A model generated the notes under the pieces. That model was not told the DNA's origin. It searched no databases and saw nothing but the letters and a program-made list of their open reading frames with translations. A DNA stretch of 64,000 nt from the NCBI GenBank assembly GCA_963739045.1, contig CAVTYY010000005.1, positions 986,405 to 1,050,404 of the forward strand, read 5' to 3'. Below are positions 53,080-62,232 of this stretch, piece after piece; positions within the stretch are counted from its first letter, which is position 1, and each line of letters opens with the position of its first letter. This stretch comes from Halobacillus_B sp963739045 (lineage in GTDB: Bacteria; Bacillota; Bacilli; Bacillales; Halobacillaceae). The position numbers and the translations under genes were made by a program.

Positions 53080-53495
53080 AGCTCCCAATTCTTGAAGACT
53101 CAGTTTCGAGATGTTTTGAAGATTTCCTTTATGTTAGCCAGAGTTTAGAGGTCCGGGAAATCACTCGCTTTCCGTGGGCATGTGGTGAGTTTCCTCAGGC
53201 TTTGCCTTCCGGGATCTCACCTATCATGTACATCCCACAGGAGTCTCGCAATTTCCCGGACCTCTTTATGATAATTGGGAGAACGAAAATATCAAAAAAT
53301 GCGGTACAAAATAAATACTTCTTCATCAAAGCTGAAATGTCTCCATTGTTTATTATTATGTTTTTTCGAAGTTAGCATCTTGATGACCTGGATGGGACCT
53401 CTCATTGTTAATAACGGGCCCAAACATCTCGAAATCGAGTCTTACACAATCTTGCACTTTACGTAAAGACTTGACTTCGAAATAATTGCCTCAAA
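53080..53495. repeat. Hyper-palindromic intergenic repeat, copy 2
   Basis: The left end (53080-53111) is identical over 32 bases to 28106-28137. The core is bounded by a perfect 15-base inverted repeat, AGAGGTCCGGGAAAT (53147-53161) and ATTTCCCGGACCTCT (53251-53265). It contains the CGCTTTCCGTGGG and CCCACAGGAGTCTC motifs shared with blocks A and B of copy 1. The right end (53428-53495) matches 28865-28938, including GAGTCTTAMACAATCYTGCA. There is no open frame of gene-like composition. It fills the gap between pyrE/hypothetical and rqcH. Confidence 0.87.
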
Positions 53496-53554
53496 ATATA
53501 TAATTCTTTCTTTCAACAATTGAAATCTTTGCTGGAAAGAATGGGTCTGGGCAA

Positions 53555-53592
53555 ATTAAGAAAGAAGCCACTATGGATTCCATAGTGGCTTT
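53555..53592 (-). terminator. Terminator of rqcH (minus strand)
   Basis: AAGCCACTATGG (53565-53576) and CCATAGTGGCTT (53580-53591) pair perfectly over 12 bases. On the minus strand a TTCTTTCTT tract follows. Confidence 0.88.
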
Positions 53593-53603
53593 AAATATCA
53601 GAA

Positions 53604-55316
53604 TTAGCTTTTTTGTTTAAGCTTACGAACGTAGACGGGATCAGGAGTTATAAATAACGTCTGCTGATGATCATAAATAACGTAACCAGGTTTACCTCCC
53701 GATGGTTTTCTGACGTGCCTGACTTGAGTATAGTCGATCGGCACTGAAGACGAGAGACTGGATTTACTAAAATTAGCAGCAAGCTGTGCGGCTTCGTAGA
53801 GAGTATCTTCACTAGGCGCATCCTGTTTTATAACCACATGAGAACCAGGGATATCTTTAGCGTGAAGCCATACATCGGACTTATTCGCCAGACGGTTGGT
53901 CAGATAATCATTTTGTTTATTGTTACGCCCCACATAGATTAACGTGCCATCTGAAGCTTCATAAGCATCAGGCTCTGGTTTCGTTGGTTTCTTTTTCTTT
54001 TTAGAAGAACTTGATTTCTTCTTCATATATCCTTCTTCTCTTAATTCTTCCCGAATTTCATCAATATCCTGTTCTCTTGCAGACTCAACTTGCTGAATAA
54101 GCCGTTCCAGATAAGCAATTTCGTTTTCAGCTTTTTTGATCTCTTTCTGGACGACCTGTTTTGATTTTTTTAGTTTCTGGTAAGTTTGAAAATAATTTTG
54201 GGCATTTTCGCTAGGTGTTTTATTCGGGTTTAATTCAATCTTGCGTTCCGACTGATCCGGGTCATAATAATCGGCAACGGTAACTTCTGAGTCCCCTGAT
54301 TTGACGAGATGCATGTGTGCGGTAAGCAATTCCCCTGTACGCTGATAATCATCAGCTGCTTCGGATTTCTTCAATGTTAGCTCGTGTTTCTTTATTTTTC
54401 GTATATTCTTATCCCGTTCATTTTTTAAGAACCGATACAGGTCTCCTGCTTGCTGTTTCACTCTGTCGCGCTCTGCCTTTCCTGAGTAGAAAGCATCGAG
54501 CATCGTACTGACAGATTCAAATGTTTCAGCTCGGCTGCCAAAGGCAAGGAGAGGAAGTACATAAAATTGTTCTTTTCGATCCCGGTAAACCTGGGGTTCG
54601 AAATCATAATTCAGAATTCTTTCTCTTACCTTCTCATAAGCATTTCTGTAAGCTTCTGCGCCTCCAAGATTTGCCTGATTGGCAATTTCTTTTGTCAGCA
54701 TGGGAGAGAAACCCATAATGATAGACAGCAGCTGTTTATCCATTTTGCCTGCATTAAAATCGAGCTTTTTAACAAGATCTTCCGGCTTTAGATCGACTGG
54801 GCTGACTTTCCCTTGTTCCGGAGGTAATATATAGGGCTGTCCAGGCATTACGGTCCTGTGGCGGTTTTGGGAAGGAGGCAGATGCTTAATGCTATCCAGG
54901 ATGTGTCCTTCTTCCTCGTCGACCAGGATGATATTGGAATGTTTCCCCATAATTTCTATCATTAATGTTTTAGTGGTCTCATCGCCAATTTCATTTCTTG
55001 AACGGACCTTCAATTTTACTATCCGCTCCATGCTTACTTGTTCAATACTTTCGATAAACCCGCCGATTAAATGCTTTCGAAGAAGCATGCATAACATAGG
55101 CGGCTCTTTAGGATTATGGTATTGATCCTCTGTTAAGTGTATTCGTGCATAGGATGGATGCGAAGATAATAGTAACGTTTGTTTTTCTCTGTGTTTTCTT
55201 ACTGTGAATACCAGTTCGGTATCCGTTGGCTGATAAATTTTCATGACTCGCCCGGACGTAAGTTTTTCATTTAATTCATGTGTAATCGCCCGAGTGACAA
55301 TTCCGTCAAATGACAT
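53604..55316 (-). CDS. rqcH: Ribosome quality control protein RqcH (NFACT family, YloA)
   Basis: 570 residues on the minus strand from ATG 55316 with AGAGAGGTGAA upstream. It shows the NFACT-N domain (MSFDGIVTRAITHELNEKL, KIYQPTDTELVFTVR), a middle coiled coil (about 290-430), and the C-terminal NFACT-R domain (LIYVGRNNKQNDYLTNRLA, DVWLHAKDIPGSHVVI). A lysine/serine-rich linker KKKSSSSKKKKKP precedes it. RqcH recruits tRNA-Ala to stalled 50S subunits and adds C-terminal alanine tails. Older names call it fibronectin-binding protein. Confidence 0.95.
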   Translation of the reverse strand: MSFDGIVTRAITHELNEKLTSGRVMKIYQPTDTELVFTVRKHREKQTLLLSSHPSYARIHLTEDQYHNPKEPPMLCMLLRKHLIGGFIESIEQVSMERIVKLKVRSRNEIGDETTKTLMIEIMGKHSNIILVDEEEGHILDSIKHLPPSQNRHRTVMPGQPYILPPEQGKVSPVDLKPEDLVKKLDFNAGKMDKQLLSIIMGFSPMLTKEIANQANLGGAEAYRNAYEKVRERILNYDFEPQVYRDRKEQFYVLPLLAFGSRAETFESVSTMLDAFYSGKAERDRVKQQAGDLYRFLKNERDKNIRKIKKHELTLKKSEAADDYQRTGELLTAHMHLVKSGDSEVTVADYYDPDQSERKIELNPNKTPSENAQNYFQTYQKLKKSKQVVQKEIKKAENEIAYLERLIQQVESAREQDIDEIREELREEGYMKKKSSSSKKKKKPTKPEPDAYEASDGTLIYVGRNNKQNDYLTNRLANKSDVWLHAKDIPGSHVVIKQDAPSEDTLYEAAQLAANFSKSSLSSSVPIDYTQVRHVRKPSGGKPGYVIYDHQQTLFITPDPVYVRKLKQKS

Positions 55317-55340
55317 GGCATTTCACCTCTCTAATTTTGT

Positions 55341-55349
55341 AGTATAGCA
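55341..55349 (-). promoter_or_regulatory. Extended -10 promoter of rqcH
   Basis: On the minus strand TGC is followed by TATACT, 24-25 bases before the rqcH ATG. The -35 is not clear. Confidence 0.55.
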
Positions 55350-55472
55350 CGGATTTCCGGTGAATCTCTAAATATATGAATGAGATTCTTCACAATGCTC
55401 GCTTTTCCTTATCATCATTTGATAAAATGAAATTAGAAGCAGAATGATTTTAGCAGCTTGGAAGTGATTGAT

Positions 55473-56354
55473 ATGGTAAAAAGTATGACAGGATACGGAA
55501 GAAAATCGCTTGATATGGAAGGAGTCCGGTTAAACGTAGAAATCCGCAGTGTTAATCATCGCTTTTTAGATATTTCTACTAAACTCCCCCGGCCTCTTTT
55601 ATTTCTAGAAGAGAAGATGAAAAGTCAAATTAAAGAGTCTCTTGCCCGCGGCCGCATTGATCTGTTTGTCACTATTGAAGGTCAGGGGTTACTTACAAGA
55701 AAACTTGAAATTGACTGGGCAATCGTCGACCAGTATATCAGCCATTTGCAGGATGTAAAGAAGCGGTACCAGTTGACGGGAGAAATCACAATTGATATGG
55801 TTACCAAGTTAGAGCATGTGTTTTCTGTTCAGGAAAAAGAGGGCGATACAGATGGATTGCAAGCCTCTTTACTTGCGGCCGTACAAGAATCTTTAAATCG
55901 TTTAATTGTAATGAGAAGCGAAGAAGGTGAAAGATTAAGGAAAGATCTTAGCTCGCGCTGTGAGTCAATTCATGCTATTCTTCACAAGCTGGAGGAACGG
56001 CGGCCATTTGTCGTTGAGGAGTATAAAGAAAGAATTCGTTCAAGAATCGAAGCTTATACCCGTGAAGAAATGAACCCTGATGAATCAAGAGTGCTTCAGG
56101 AAGTGGGATTGTTAGCCGACAAAGGTGACGTCACTGAGGAGTTAACCCGGTTAAACTCTCACCTTCAGCAATTCTCAAACACATTAACAATAGAAGAATC
56201 TATCGGCCGAAGACTAGACTTCATTGTGCAGGAGATGCACCGTGAAGTAAACACGATCGGCTCAAAATCAAATGATCAGCAAATAACTGAAGGAGTCGTT
56301 TCCTTAAAGAGTGAAATAGAAAAATTGAAGGAACAAGTACAAAATGTAGAATAA
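55473..56354 (+). CDS. yloC: YicC/YloC family endoribonuclease
   Basis: 293 residues from ATG 55473 (MVKSMTGYGRKSLD), the invariant YicC N-terminus, with GGAAGTGA upstream; the frame is open five codons earlier. The C-terminal block has LQEVGLLADKGDVTEELTRL, GRRLDFIVQEMHREVNTIGSK and a final coiled coil. Family members are metal-dependent endoribonucleases acting on small RNAs or mRNA; B. subtilis YloC is one. It precedes remA as usual. The calcium-ATPase gene yloB that lies before it in B. subtilis is missing. Confidence 0.93.
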   Translation: MVKSMTGYGRKSLDMEGVRLNVEIRSVNHRFLDISTKLPRPLLFLEEKMKSQIKESLARGRIDLFVTIEGQGLLTRKLEIDWAIVDQYISHLQDVKKRYQLTGEITIDMVTKLEHVFSVQEKEGDTDGLQASLLAAVQESLNRLIVMRSEEGERLRKDLSSRCESIHAILHKLEERRPFVVEEYKERIRSRIEAYTREEMNPDESRVLQEVGLLADKGDVTEELTRLNSHLQQFSNTLTIEESIGRRLDFIVQEMHREVNTIGSKSNDQQITEGVVSLKSEIEKLKEQVQNVE

Positions 56355-56357
56355 CAA

Positions 56358-56387
56358 TTGTGATTTCTCTTGTTTTTTTCATATAAT
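56358..56387 (+). promoter_or_regulatory. SigA promoter of remA-gmk-rpoZ
   Basis: TTGTGA (56358-56363), an 18-base T-rich spacer and perfect TATAAT (56382-56387), 46 bases before remA. Confidence 0.75.
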
Positions 56388-56433
56388 AGAAATGGGAATA
56401 GATAATCGTGTTTGTTAAAGGAGGAGTCACGCT

Positions 56434-56697
56434 TTGAGTTTAAGATTAATTAATATAGGTTTTGGTAATGTTGTATCTGCGAATCGGATTATTTCCATTG
56501 TTTCACCGGAGTCTGCACCAATTAAACGTATTATTACGGTCGCTCGTGATAATAATAAATTAGTAGACGCTACATACGGACGTCGCACACGCGCCGTTAT
56601 TATAACTGATAGTGATCATGTGGTCCTTTCTGCTGTACAGCCTGAAACAGTTGGCCAGCGTGTGATCAGCAGTGATGAAATGTCAGATGAGAGTTAG
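56434..56697 (+). CDS. remA: Extracellular matrix regulator RemA (YlzA)
   Basis: 87 residues from TTG 56434 with AAAGGAGGAG upstream. MSLRLINIGFGNVVSANRII and KLVDATYGRRTRAVIITDS are near-invariant in RemA. It is a ring-forming DNA-binding protein that in B. subtilis activates biofilm-matrix operons and osmoprotection genes. It is the first gene of a unit with gmk and rpoZ. Confidence 0.95.
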   Translation: MSLRLINIGFGNVVSANRIISIVSPESAPIKRIITVARDNNKLVDATYGRRTRAVIITDSDHVVLSAVQPETVGQRVISSDEMSDES

Positions 56698-56711
56698 GGA
56701 GGTCTTCTGAA

Positions 56712-57326
56712 GTGATAGATGAAAAGGGGATTTTATTTATTCTTTCCGGACCTTCCGGAGTAGGAAAAGGAACGGTTAGAAAAGCATTGTTTGATCAATC
56801 GACAGATTTGCGCTATTCCATTTCCATGACCACCAGAGAACCGCGTGAGGGAGAAGTGGATGGGCAGGATTATTTTTTTAAGTCTCGTGAGGAATTTGAG
56901 ACACTGATCAGCGAGGGTCAGTTGATTGAACATGCAGAATATGTTGGAAACTATTACGGTACACCCAGGGAATACGTTGAGAAGACGATTGATGAAGGAA
57001 AAGACGTTTTTCTAGAAATAGAAGTACAAGGGGCTCTTCAAGTAAGAGAGAACTTTCCGCAAGGAGTCTTTATCTTTCTAATCCCGCCGTCTCTTGAGGA
57101 ACTCAAGGATCGAATAGTTAACAGAGGAACAGAAACGGCGGATAAAGTGAAGAATCGTCTACATGCTGCCAAAGAAGAGATAGACATGATGGATGCTTAT
57201 GATTATGTGGTGGTTAACGATGAAATTGATCACGCTGTCAGTAAGGTTCAATCCATCGTGGTAAGTGAACATTGTAAGCGTGAGCGTGTGTCTCACCAAT
57301 TTAAAAAAGCATTGGAGGTTGATTGA
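56712..57326 (+). CDS. gmk: Guanylate kinase
   Basis: 204 residues from GTG 56712, with GGGAGG nine to ten bases upstream. The P-loop FILSGPSGVGKGTVR is near residues 9-23. The GMP-binding block SMTTREPREGEVDGQDYFF and lid region NRLHAAKEEIDMMDAYDYVV are complete. It phosphorylates GMP to GDP. In Firmicutes the enzyme is a target of (p)ppGpp. The stop is three bases from rpoZ. Confidence 0.96.
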   Translation: MIDEKGILFILSGPSGVGKGTVRKALFDQSTDLRYSISMTTREPREGEVDGQDYFFKSREEFETLISEGQLIEHAEYVGNYYGTPREYVEKTIDEGKDVFLEIEVQGALQVRENFPQGVFIFLIPPSLEELKDRIVNRGTETADKVKNRLHAAKEEIDMMDAYDYVVVNDEIDHAVSKVQSIVVSEHCKRERVSHQFKKALEVD

Positions 57327-57328
57327 TT

Positions 57329-57556
57329 ATGATGCTCGAACCAAGTATTGATGCATTGCAGGAAAAGATTAAATCCAAGTACACTTTGGTGACGCTGTCT
57401 GCCCGAAGAGCTAGAGAATTAAAGCAAGGTAGTGCGCCTATGATTGACAACCCAACTTCTCATCAGCAAGTGGGAGTGGCTCTAGAAGAGATTCGTGATG
57501 GTAAATTAGGATATACTTATTCTGATGAAATTCAGTCACGAACTGAAACTTTATAA
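57329..57556 (+). CDS. rpoZ: RNA polymerase omega subunit
   Basis: 75 residues from ATG 57329 (or 57332), nine bases after GGAGGT; TTG 57323 in the same frame is too close to that site. MLEPSIDALQEKIKSKYTLVTLSARRARELKQ is the omega signature (shown in part), with the conserved helix LSARRARELKQG. It stabilises beta' during polymerase assembly. The gmk-rpoZ pairing is nearly universal. Confidence 0.95.
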   Translation: MMLEPSIDALQEKIKSKYTLVTLSARRARELKQGSAPMIDNPTSHQQVGVALEEIRDGKLGYTYSDEIQSRTETL

Positions 57557-57586
57557 TCATCTGAGCTTCTATATAATATTCCGGAA

Positions 57587-57625
57587 GAGCCGCGCTTAAG
57601 AGGTAAACAAGCGCGGCTCTTATTT
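57587..57625 (+). terminator. Hairpin/terminator between rpoZ and coaBC
   Basis: GAGCCGCGCTT (57587-57597) and AAGCGCGGCTC (57609-57619) pair perfectly over 11 bases, followed by TTATTTAT. The weak T-run suggests partial termination. Confidence 0.75.
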
Positions 57626-57656
57626 ATCAAATGTGAGGGTAAAGGAGAAGGGTACA

Positions 57657-58859
57657 ATGTTAAAAGGAAAGAGATTGGTTTTAGGAGTCTCGGGAGGGAT
57701 TGCCGCTTATAAAGCTGCTGCCCTGACAAGTAAGCTGGTTCAGGCCGGAGCAGAAGTTAAAGTCATTATGACAGACAGCGCCCAGCAGTTTATAGCGCCA
57801 ACAACATTTCAAGCACTCTCACGTCAGCCGGTCTATACAGATACATTTGATGAAAAAGATTCTACTCAAATTCAGCACATTGACGTTGCCGATTGGGCCG
57901 ATGTATTTGTGTTAGCTCCTGCTACAGCTAATCTTATAGGAAAGCTTGCTAACGGATTAGCGGATGATATGCTCTCGACGACTCTGCTTGCAACGGAAGC
58001 CCCTGTTTATATTGCACCTGCAATGAATGTTCACATGTATAGTCATCCAGCCGTGCTAAGTAATATGCAAAAGCTGGATCAGTGGGGTTTCAAATTCATT
58101 GAACCCGGAGAAGGCTATCTTGCTTGCGGATATGTTGGTAAAGGACGGCTGGAAGAGCCAGAAAGCATTGTGAAACTGCTTGAGGAACAAATGCAAAATA
58201 AGGTACTTGCTGGTAAGAAGGTCTTAATTACGGCAGGTCCGACTCAAGAGAAAATTGACCCTGTACGCTACTTCACGAATCCTTCTTCAGGTAAAATGGG
58301 GTTTGCCCTTGCGCGTCAAGCTTCTTTACTAGGTGCTGAAGTCACGCTGGTTACAGGACCTGTGAATTTAACTACCCCAAGAGGGATCCGCCGAATAGAT
58401 ATTACCACAGCAGAAGAGATGTATCATCAGGTGTTAGAACATTATCATTCCAGTGATATTGTAATCAAAGCAGCAGCCGTAGCTGATTACCGTCCTAAGA
58501 AAACTTTCGAAAAGAAAATGAAAAAACAAGACGGTGACTATGAAGTTGAAATGGAGAGAACGAGAGATATTCTGGCAGAATTAGGCAGTAAAAAAGAACA
58601 TCAGTATTTGATAGGTTTCGCAGCTGAGACGAATGATGTGGAACAGTATGGAAGGCAAAAGCTTGAAAAAAAGAATCTCGATGCCATCGTCATTAATAAT
58701 GTGTCGGAAGCAGGAACTGGATTTGGACATGATACGAACTCTTCTCTATTTCTTACAAAGCGCGGCCGCGAAACTACGATGCCTTTAACTTCTAAGGACG
58801 AACTCGCTAAACAGATTCTGAGGGAAGCAGTCGAAGAACTTGCAGGTGAAGAGGATTGA
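57657..58859 (+). CDS. coaBC: Bifunctional phosphopantothenoylcysteine decarboxylase / synthetase CoaBC
   Basis: 400 residues from ATG 57657 with AAAGGAGAA upstream. The N-terminal flavin-dependent CoaC half has LGVSGGIAAYKA, PATANLIGKLANGLADDML, PAMNVHMY and the active-site cysteine in LACGYVGKGRL. The C-terminal CoaB half has ITAGPTQEKIDPVRYFTNPS and IGFAAETND. Together they convert 4'-phosphopantothenate and cysteine to 4'-phosphopantetheine in CoA synthesis. The TGA overlaps the priA TTG. Confidence 0.96.
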   Translation: MLKGKRLVLGVSGGIAAYKAAALTSKLVQAGAEVKVIMTDSAQQFIAPTTFQALSRQPVYTDTFDEKDSTQIQHIDVADWADVFVLAPATANLIGKLANGLADDMLSTTLLATEAPVYIAPAMNVHMYSHPAVLSNMQKLDQWGFKFIEPGEGYLACGYVGKGRLEEPESIVKLLEEQMQNKVLAGKKVLITAGPTQEKIDPVRYFTNPSSGKMGFALARQASLLGAEVTLVTGPVNLTTPRGIRRIDITTAEEMYHQVLEHYHSSDIVIKAAAVADYRPKKTFEKKMKKQDGDYEVEMERTRDILAELGSKKEHQYLIGFAAETNDVEQYGRQKLEKKNLDAIVINNVSEAGTGFGHDTNSSLFLTKRGRETTMPLTSKDELAKQILREAVEELAGEED

Positions 58860-61267
58860 ACTTTGCCAGAGTGATTGTCGATGTTGCTTCACAAAATACT
58901 GATCGCCCCTTTGACTATAAAATTCCCGACAAATTTCAAGGGATTGTTCAGCCGGGAATCCGGGTGATTGTTCCTTTTGGTCCCAGAAAAATCATGGGGT
59001 ATGTGGTGGGACTGGCTGACGAGAGTTCTTTTTCCAAAGTAAAGAATATTTCCGATTGCTTAGATGTTACGCCTGCCCTGACAGAAGAACTATTACAGTT
59101 AGGGAAATGGTTGTCTCATCAAACGCTCAGCTATTACATTTCTTGTTTGCAAGTGATGCTTCCGCAAATCATGAAGGCCAAATACCGTAAAGAAATTTGG
59201 AAAATGACGGAAGACTCGCTTGATTCTGAGTTAGAGCAGGTGTTTGATGGCCGTGCAGTCATGGAATATGAAGAATTTGAAAAATCGAATGTATCGATCC
59301 ACCAACTAAGAAAACATATCCAGAACGGGGAAGTGGACGTCCACTATGAAGTGAAAAGCAGGGAAACTAAAAAAGTAACCCGTGTTATTGAACCTGGAGT
59401 AGATGAGTTTACTTTAATTGAATCCCTGGAAGACCTATCGAAACAAGCTGTAAAGCAAAGAAGGATTATTGAATATTTTACGGAGCATAAAGAATCGGTT
59501 CCTAAAAAGCAGCTGCTTGAGACCCTGTCTACAACCTCCGCTTCTTTAAAGCCATTAATTGATCGCGGGCTACTAAAAGAATACCAACAAGAGATTTTTC
59601 GTGATCCTTATGAAAATCATCACTTCGAAAGAACGAAGCCATTTGCACTTACGGAAGAGCAGGCGGCGGCAATCGAACCGATCTTAAATACGATTCAGAA
59701 GCGCAGTCATGATGTCTTTCTTTTGCATGGGGTAACCGGAAGCGGGAAGACCGAAGTCTATTTGCAATCCATTCAGCAAGTATTGAATGAAGGAAAAGAA
59801 GCCATTATGCTTGTGCCGGAAATTGCTTTAACCCCTCAGATGGTGGAACGGTTCAAAGGACGGTTTGGCTCGAAAGTGGCCGTCCTCCACAGTGCTCTGT
59901 CCGCTGGGGAAAAGTATGATGAATGGAGAAAAATCCAGCGGAAAGAAGTTCAGGTAGTAGTTGGAGCCCGTTCTGCTATTTTTGCTCCTTTTACAAAGCT
60001 CGGTTTAATTATTATCGATGAAGAGCATGAGACCAGCTATAAACAAGAAGATCGTACCCGCTATCATGCGCGTGATGTGGCTATTGAGCGCGCAAAGAAT
60101 CACCAATGCCCAGTAGTTCTCGGCAGTGCCACGCCCGCCCTGGAAACATATGCAAGAGCTATTAAAGGCAATTACCAGCTGTTGTCATTGAAAAAGCGAA
60201 TGAATAATGCGAACATGCCGGACGTTGAATTAGTCGATATGAGGGAAGAACTTCACTCCGGGAATCGCTCGATGTTTTCTCTGGTTCTGAAAGAGAAGTT
60301 AGAGGACAGATTAGCAAAAGGAGAGCAAGCGGTTCTGTTCTTAAACAGACGAGGTTTTTCTACCTTTGTCATGTGCAGGGACTGTGGGCATGTTATGGAA
60401 TGTCCCCATTGTGATATTGCTCTCACCTACCATAGAAGGCAGGAGCGGTTAAAGTGCCACTATTGCTCTTATGAAGAAGCGGTACCGCAGAAATGCCCTG
60501 AATGCGAAAGCGAAACCATTCGCTATTTTGGAACAGGGACTCAAAAGGTAGAAGAAGTGTTGGAGCAATTAATCCCGGAAGCTCGCGTATTAAGAATGGA
60601 TGTAGATACTACGAGAAGAAAAGGCGCCCACGAACGTATCTTAAACCAATTTGGAAATAAGCAAGCTGATATCCTACTTGGTACGCAAATGATTGCCAAA
60701 GGGCTGGATTTCGGAAATGTAACCTTGGTCGGGGTGCTGGCCGCGGACTCATTATTGAATCTGCCTGATTTCCGAGCTGCCGAAAAGACCTTTCAGCTGA
60801 TCACCCAAGTGAGCGGGCGTGCTGGCCGTCATGAAAAACCAGGAGAAGTCATTGTCCAGACTTATACGCCTGAACATTACAGCATTGAGCTTGCGAGTAC
60901 TTATGACTTCGAAGCTTTCTTTAATGAGGAAATGAAACTGCGTAAAGCATTTAATTATCCTCCTTACTATTTCTTAACGTTATTCACCATTTCCCATCCT
61001 AATCAGTTGAAAGTTCAAGAAGTCACTCAGAAGATCGTCCAATTTATGAAGCAGAATCTTTCCGAGCAGTCTTATGTATTAGGGCCAACTCCTTCAGCGC
61101 TTACCAGGATCAATAATAGATATCGCTATCAATGCATGGTAAAATACAAGAAGGAACCAGAGCAGCGGAAATTAGTTCAAAGGATTCTCCACTATTATGA
61201 AGAAGAAATGAAACAGGAAAATGGATTGCAGATAACGGTTGATTTTCAGCCTTATCAGCTGATGTAG
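58856..61267 (+). CDS. priA: Primosomal replication restart helicase PriA
   Basis: 803 residues from TTG 58856 (TTGA overlap with coaBC). It has the N-terminal DNA-binding domain (ARVIVDVASQNTDRPFDY), Walker A GVTGSGKTEVY near residue 290, DEEH Walker B, and the zinc-binding insertion with CRDCGH, CPHC, CHYC and CPEC (eight cysteines). The C-terminal helicase motif GTQMIAKGLDFGNVTLVG and QVSGRAGRHEKPGEV complete it. It reloads the replicative helicase at stalled forks. The def gene normally following in B. subtilis is absent. Confidence 0.96.
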   Translation: MNFARVIVDVASQNTDRPFDYKIPDKFQGIVQPGIRVIVPFGPRKIMGYVVGLADESSFSKVKNISDCLDVTPALTEELLQLGKWLSHQTLSYYISCLQVMLPQIMKAKYRKEIWKMTEDSLDSELEQVFDGRAVMEYEEFEKSNVSIHQLRKHIQNGEVDVHYEVKSRETKKVTRVIEPGVDEFTLIESLEDLSKQAVKQRRIIEYFTEHKESVPKKQLLETLSTTSASLKPLIDRGLLKEYQQEIFRDPYENHHFERTKPFALTEEQAAAIEPILNTIQKRSHDVFLLHGVTGSGKTEVYLQSIQQVLNEGKEAIMLVPEIALTPQMVERFKGRFGSKVAVLHSALSAGEKYDEWRKIQRKEVQVVVGARSAIFAPFTKLGLIIIDEEHETSYKQEDRTRYHARDVAIERAKNHQCPVVLGSATPALETYARAIKGNYQLLSLKKRMNNANMPDVELVDMREELHSGNRSMFSLVLKEKLEDRLAKGEQAVLFLNRRGFSTFVMCRDCGHVMECPHCDIALTYHRRQERLKCHYCSYEEAVPQKCPECESETIRYFGTGTQKVEEVLEQLIPEARVLRMDVDTTRRKGAHERILNQFGNKQADILLGTQMIAKGLDFGNVTLVGVLAADSLLNLPDFRAAEKTFQLITQVSGRAGRHEKPGEVIVQTYTPEHYSIELASTYDFEAFFNEEMKLRKAFNYPPYYFLTLFTISHPNQLKVQEVTQKIVQFMKQNLSEQSYVLGPTPSALTRINNRYRYQCMVKYKKEPEQRKLVQRILHYYEEEMKQENGLQITVDFQPYQLM

Positions 61268-61283
61268 AAAGGAGTCACTCATC

Positions 61284-62232
61284 ATGACAAGAATCGTATT
61301 TATGGGAACCCCGGATTTTGCAGTTCCTATCTTAGAGCAGCTAATGGAAGAGAAATATGAAGTCGTATTGGCCGTTACTCAGCCTGACCGGCCGAAAGGC
61401 AGAAAAAAAGTGCTTACTCCTCCTCCAGTTAAGGAAGCAGCAGTAAAGCACGACATTCCTGTTTTCCAACCAGAGAAAATTAAAGATGAGTATGAAGAAG
61501 TTCTAAAGTATAAACCCGACCTCATCGTAACCGCGGCATTCGGTCAAATACTTCCAGAAGCATTATTGCAGGAGCCTCCCTTTGGATGTATTAATATTCA
61601 TGCTTCCCTTTTACCGGAACTGCGCGGCGGCGCTCCTATTCATTATGCTCTTCTGCAAGGGAAAGAGGAAACAGGTGTGACGATCATGTATATGGTCAAA
61701 AAACTGGATGCCGGAGATATGCTCGCCAGAACAGTTGTTCCGATAACGGATGAGGATCACGTAGGAAGCTTACATAATAAACTTTCGGCAGCCGGGGCGG
61801 AATTATTATCTCGTACCCTTCCTCAGCTGCTATCAGGCAAGGCTAAACGGAGAGAAGCAGGACGAATCAAAGGTTAGTTTTGCTTCTAATATTAAGCGTG
61901 AACAAGAGTTAATTGATTGGAATAGAGACCAGCAAGTTATCTATAACCACGTTCGCGGCCTTCACCCCTGGCCGGTTGCCTTCACTTACTGGCGGGGCAA
62001 GCCTCTTAAAGTGTGGTGGGCAGAGAAAGCAGAAGGTACTTTTCATAAAACTCCTGGCACGATTGTAAGCATAGAGGAAGATGGGTTTCTCGTGCAAACG
62101 GGTGAAGGGAAAGCTGTGAAAATCGTTGAACTTCAGCCATCAGGAAAAAAACGAATGAACGGTCAATCCTTTATTAATGGGGCCGGACAATCGCTGGAAT
62201 TAGGAGAACGACTGGGGGAAGAACATGACTAA
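61284..62232 (+). pseudogene. fmt: Methionyl-tRNA formyltransferase, split by a +1-type frameshift
   Basis: From ATG 61284 the frame encodes the Fmt N-terminal half: MTRIVFMGTPDFAVPIL, TAAFGQILPE, the catalytic INIHASLLPELRGGAPI and KKLDAGDMLAR. It then loses homology after LLSGKAK and stops at 61877. Homology resumes one base further on, in the next frame, from about 61849 (GEKQDESKVSFASNIKREQE), through NHVRGLHPWPVAFTYW and LQPSGKKRMNG, to a stop at 62232. The whole would be about 316 residues, normal for Fmt. One extra base near 61843-61850 (GCTAAACGG) explains it. Real mutation or a sequencing error cannot be told apart here. The true stop overlaps rsmB by eight bases. Confidence 0.92.

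Noticed and set aside
53275..53466. 63-codon frame within the second repeat copy
   Set aside because: It lies across the repeat's right half, has no ribosome site and no recognisable features.
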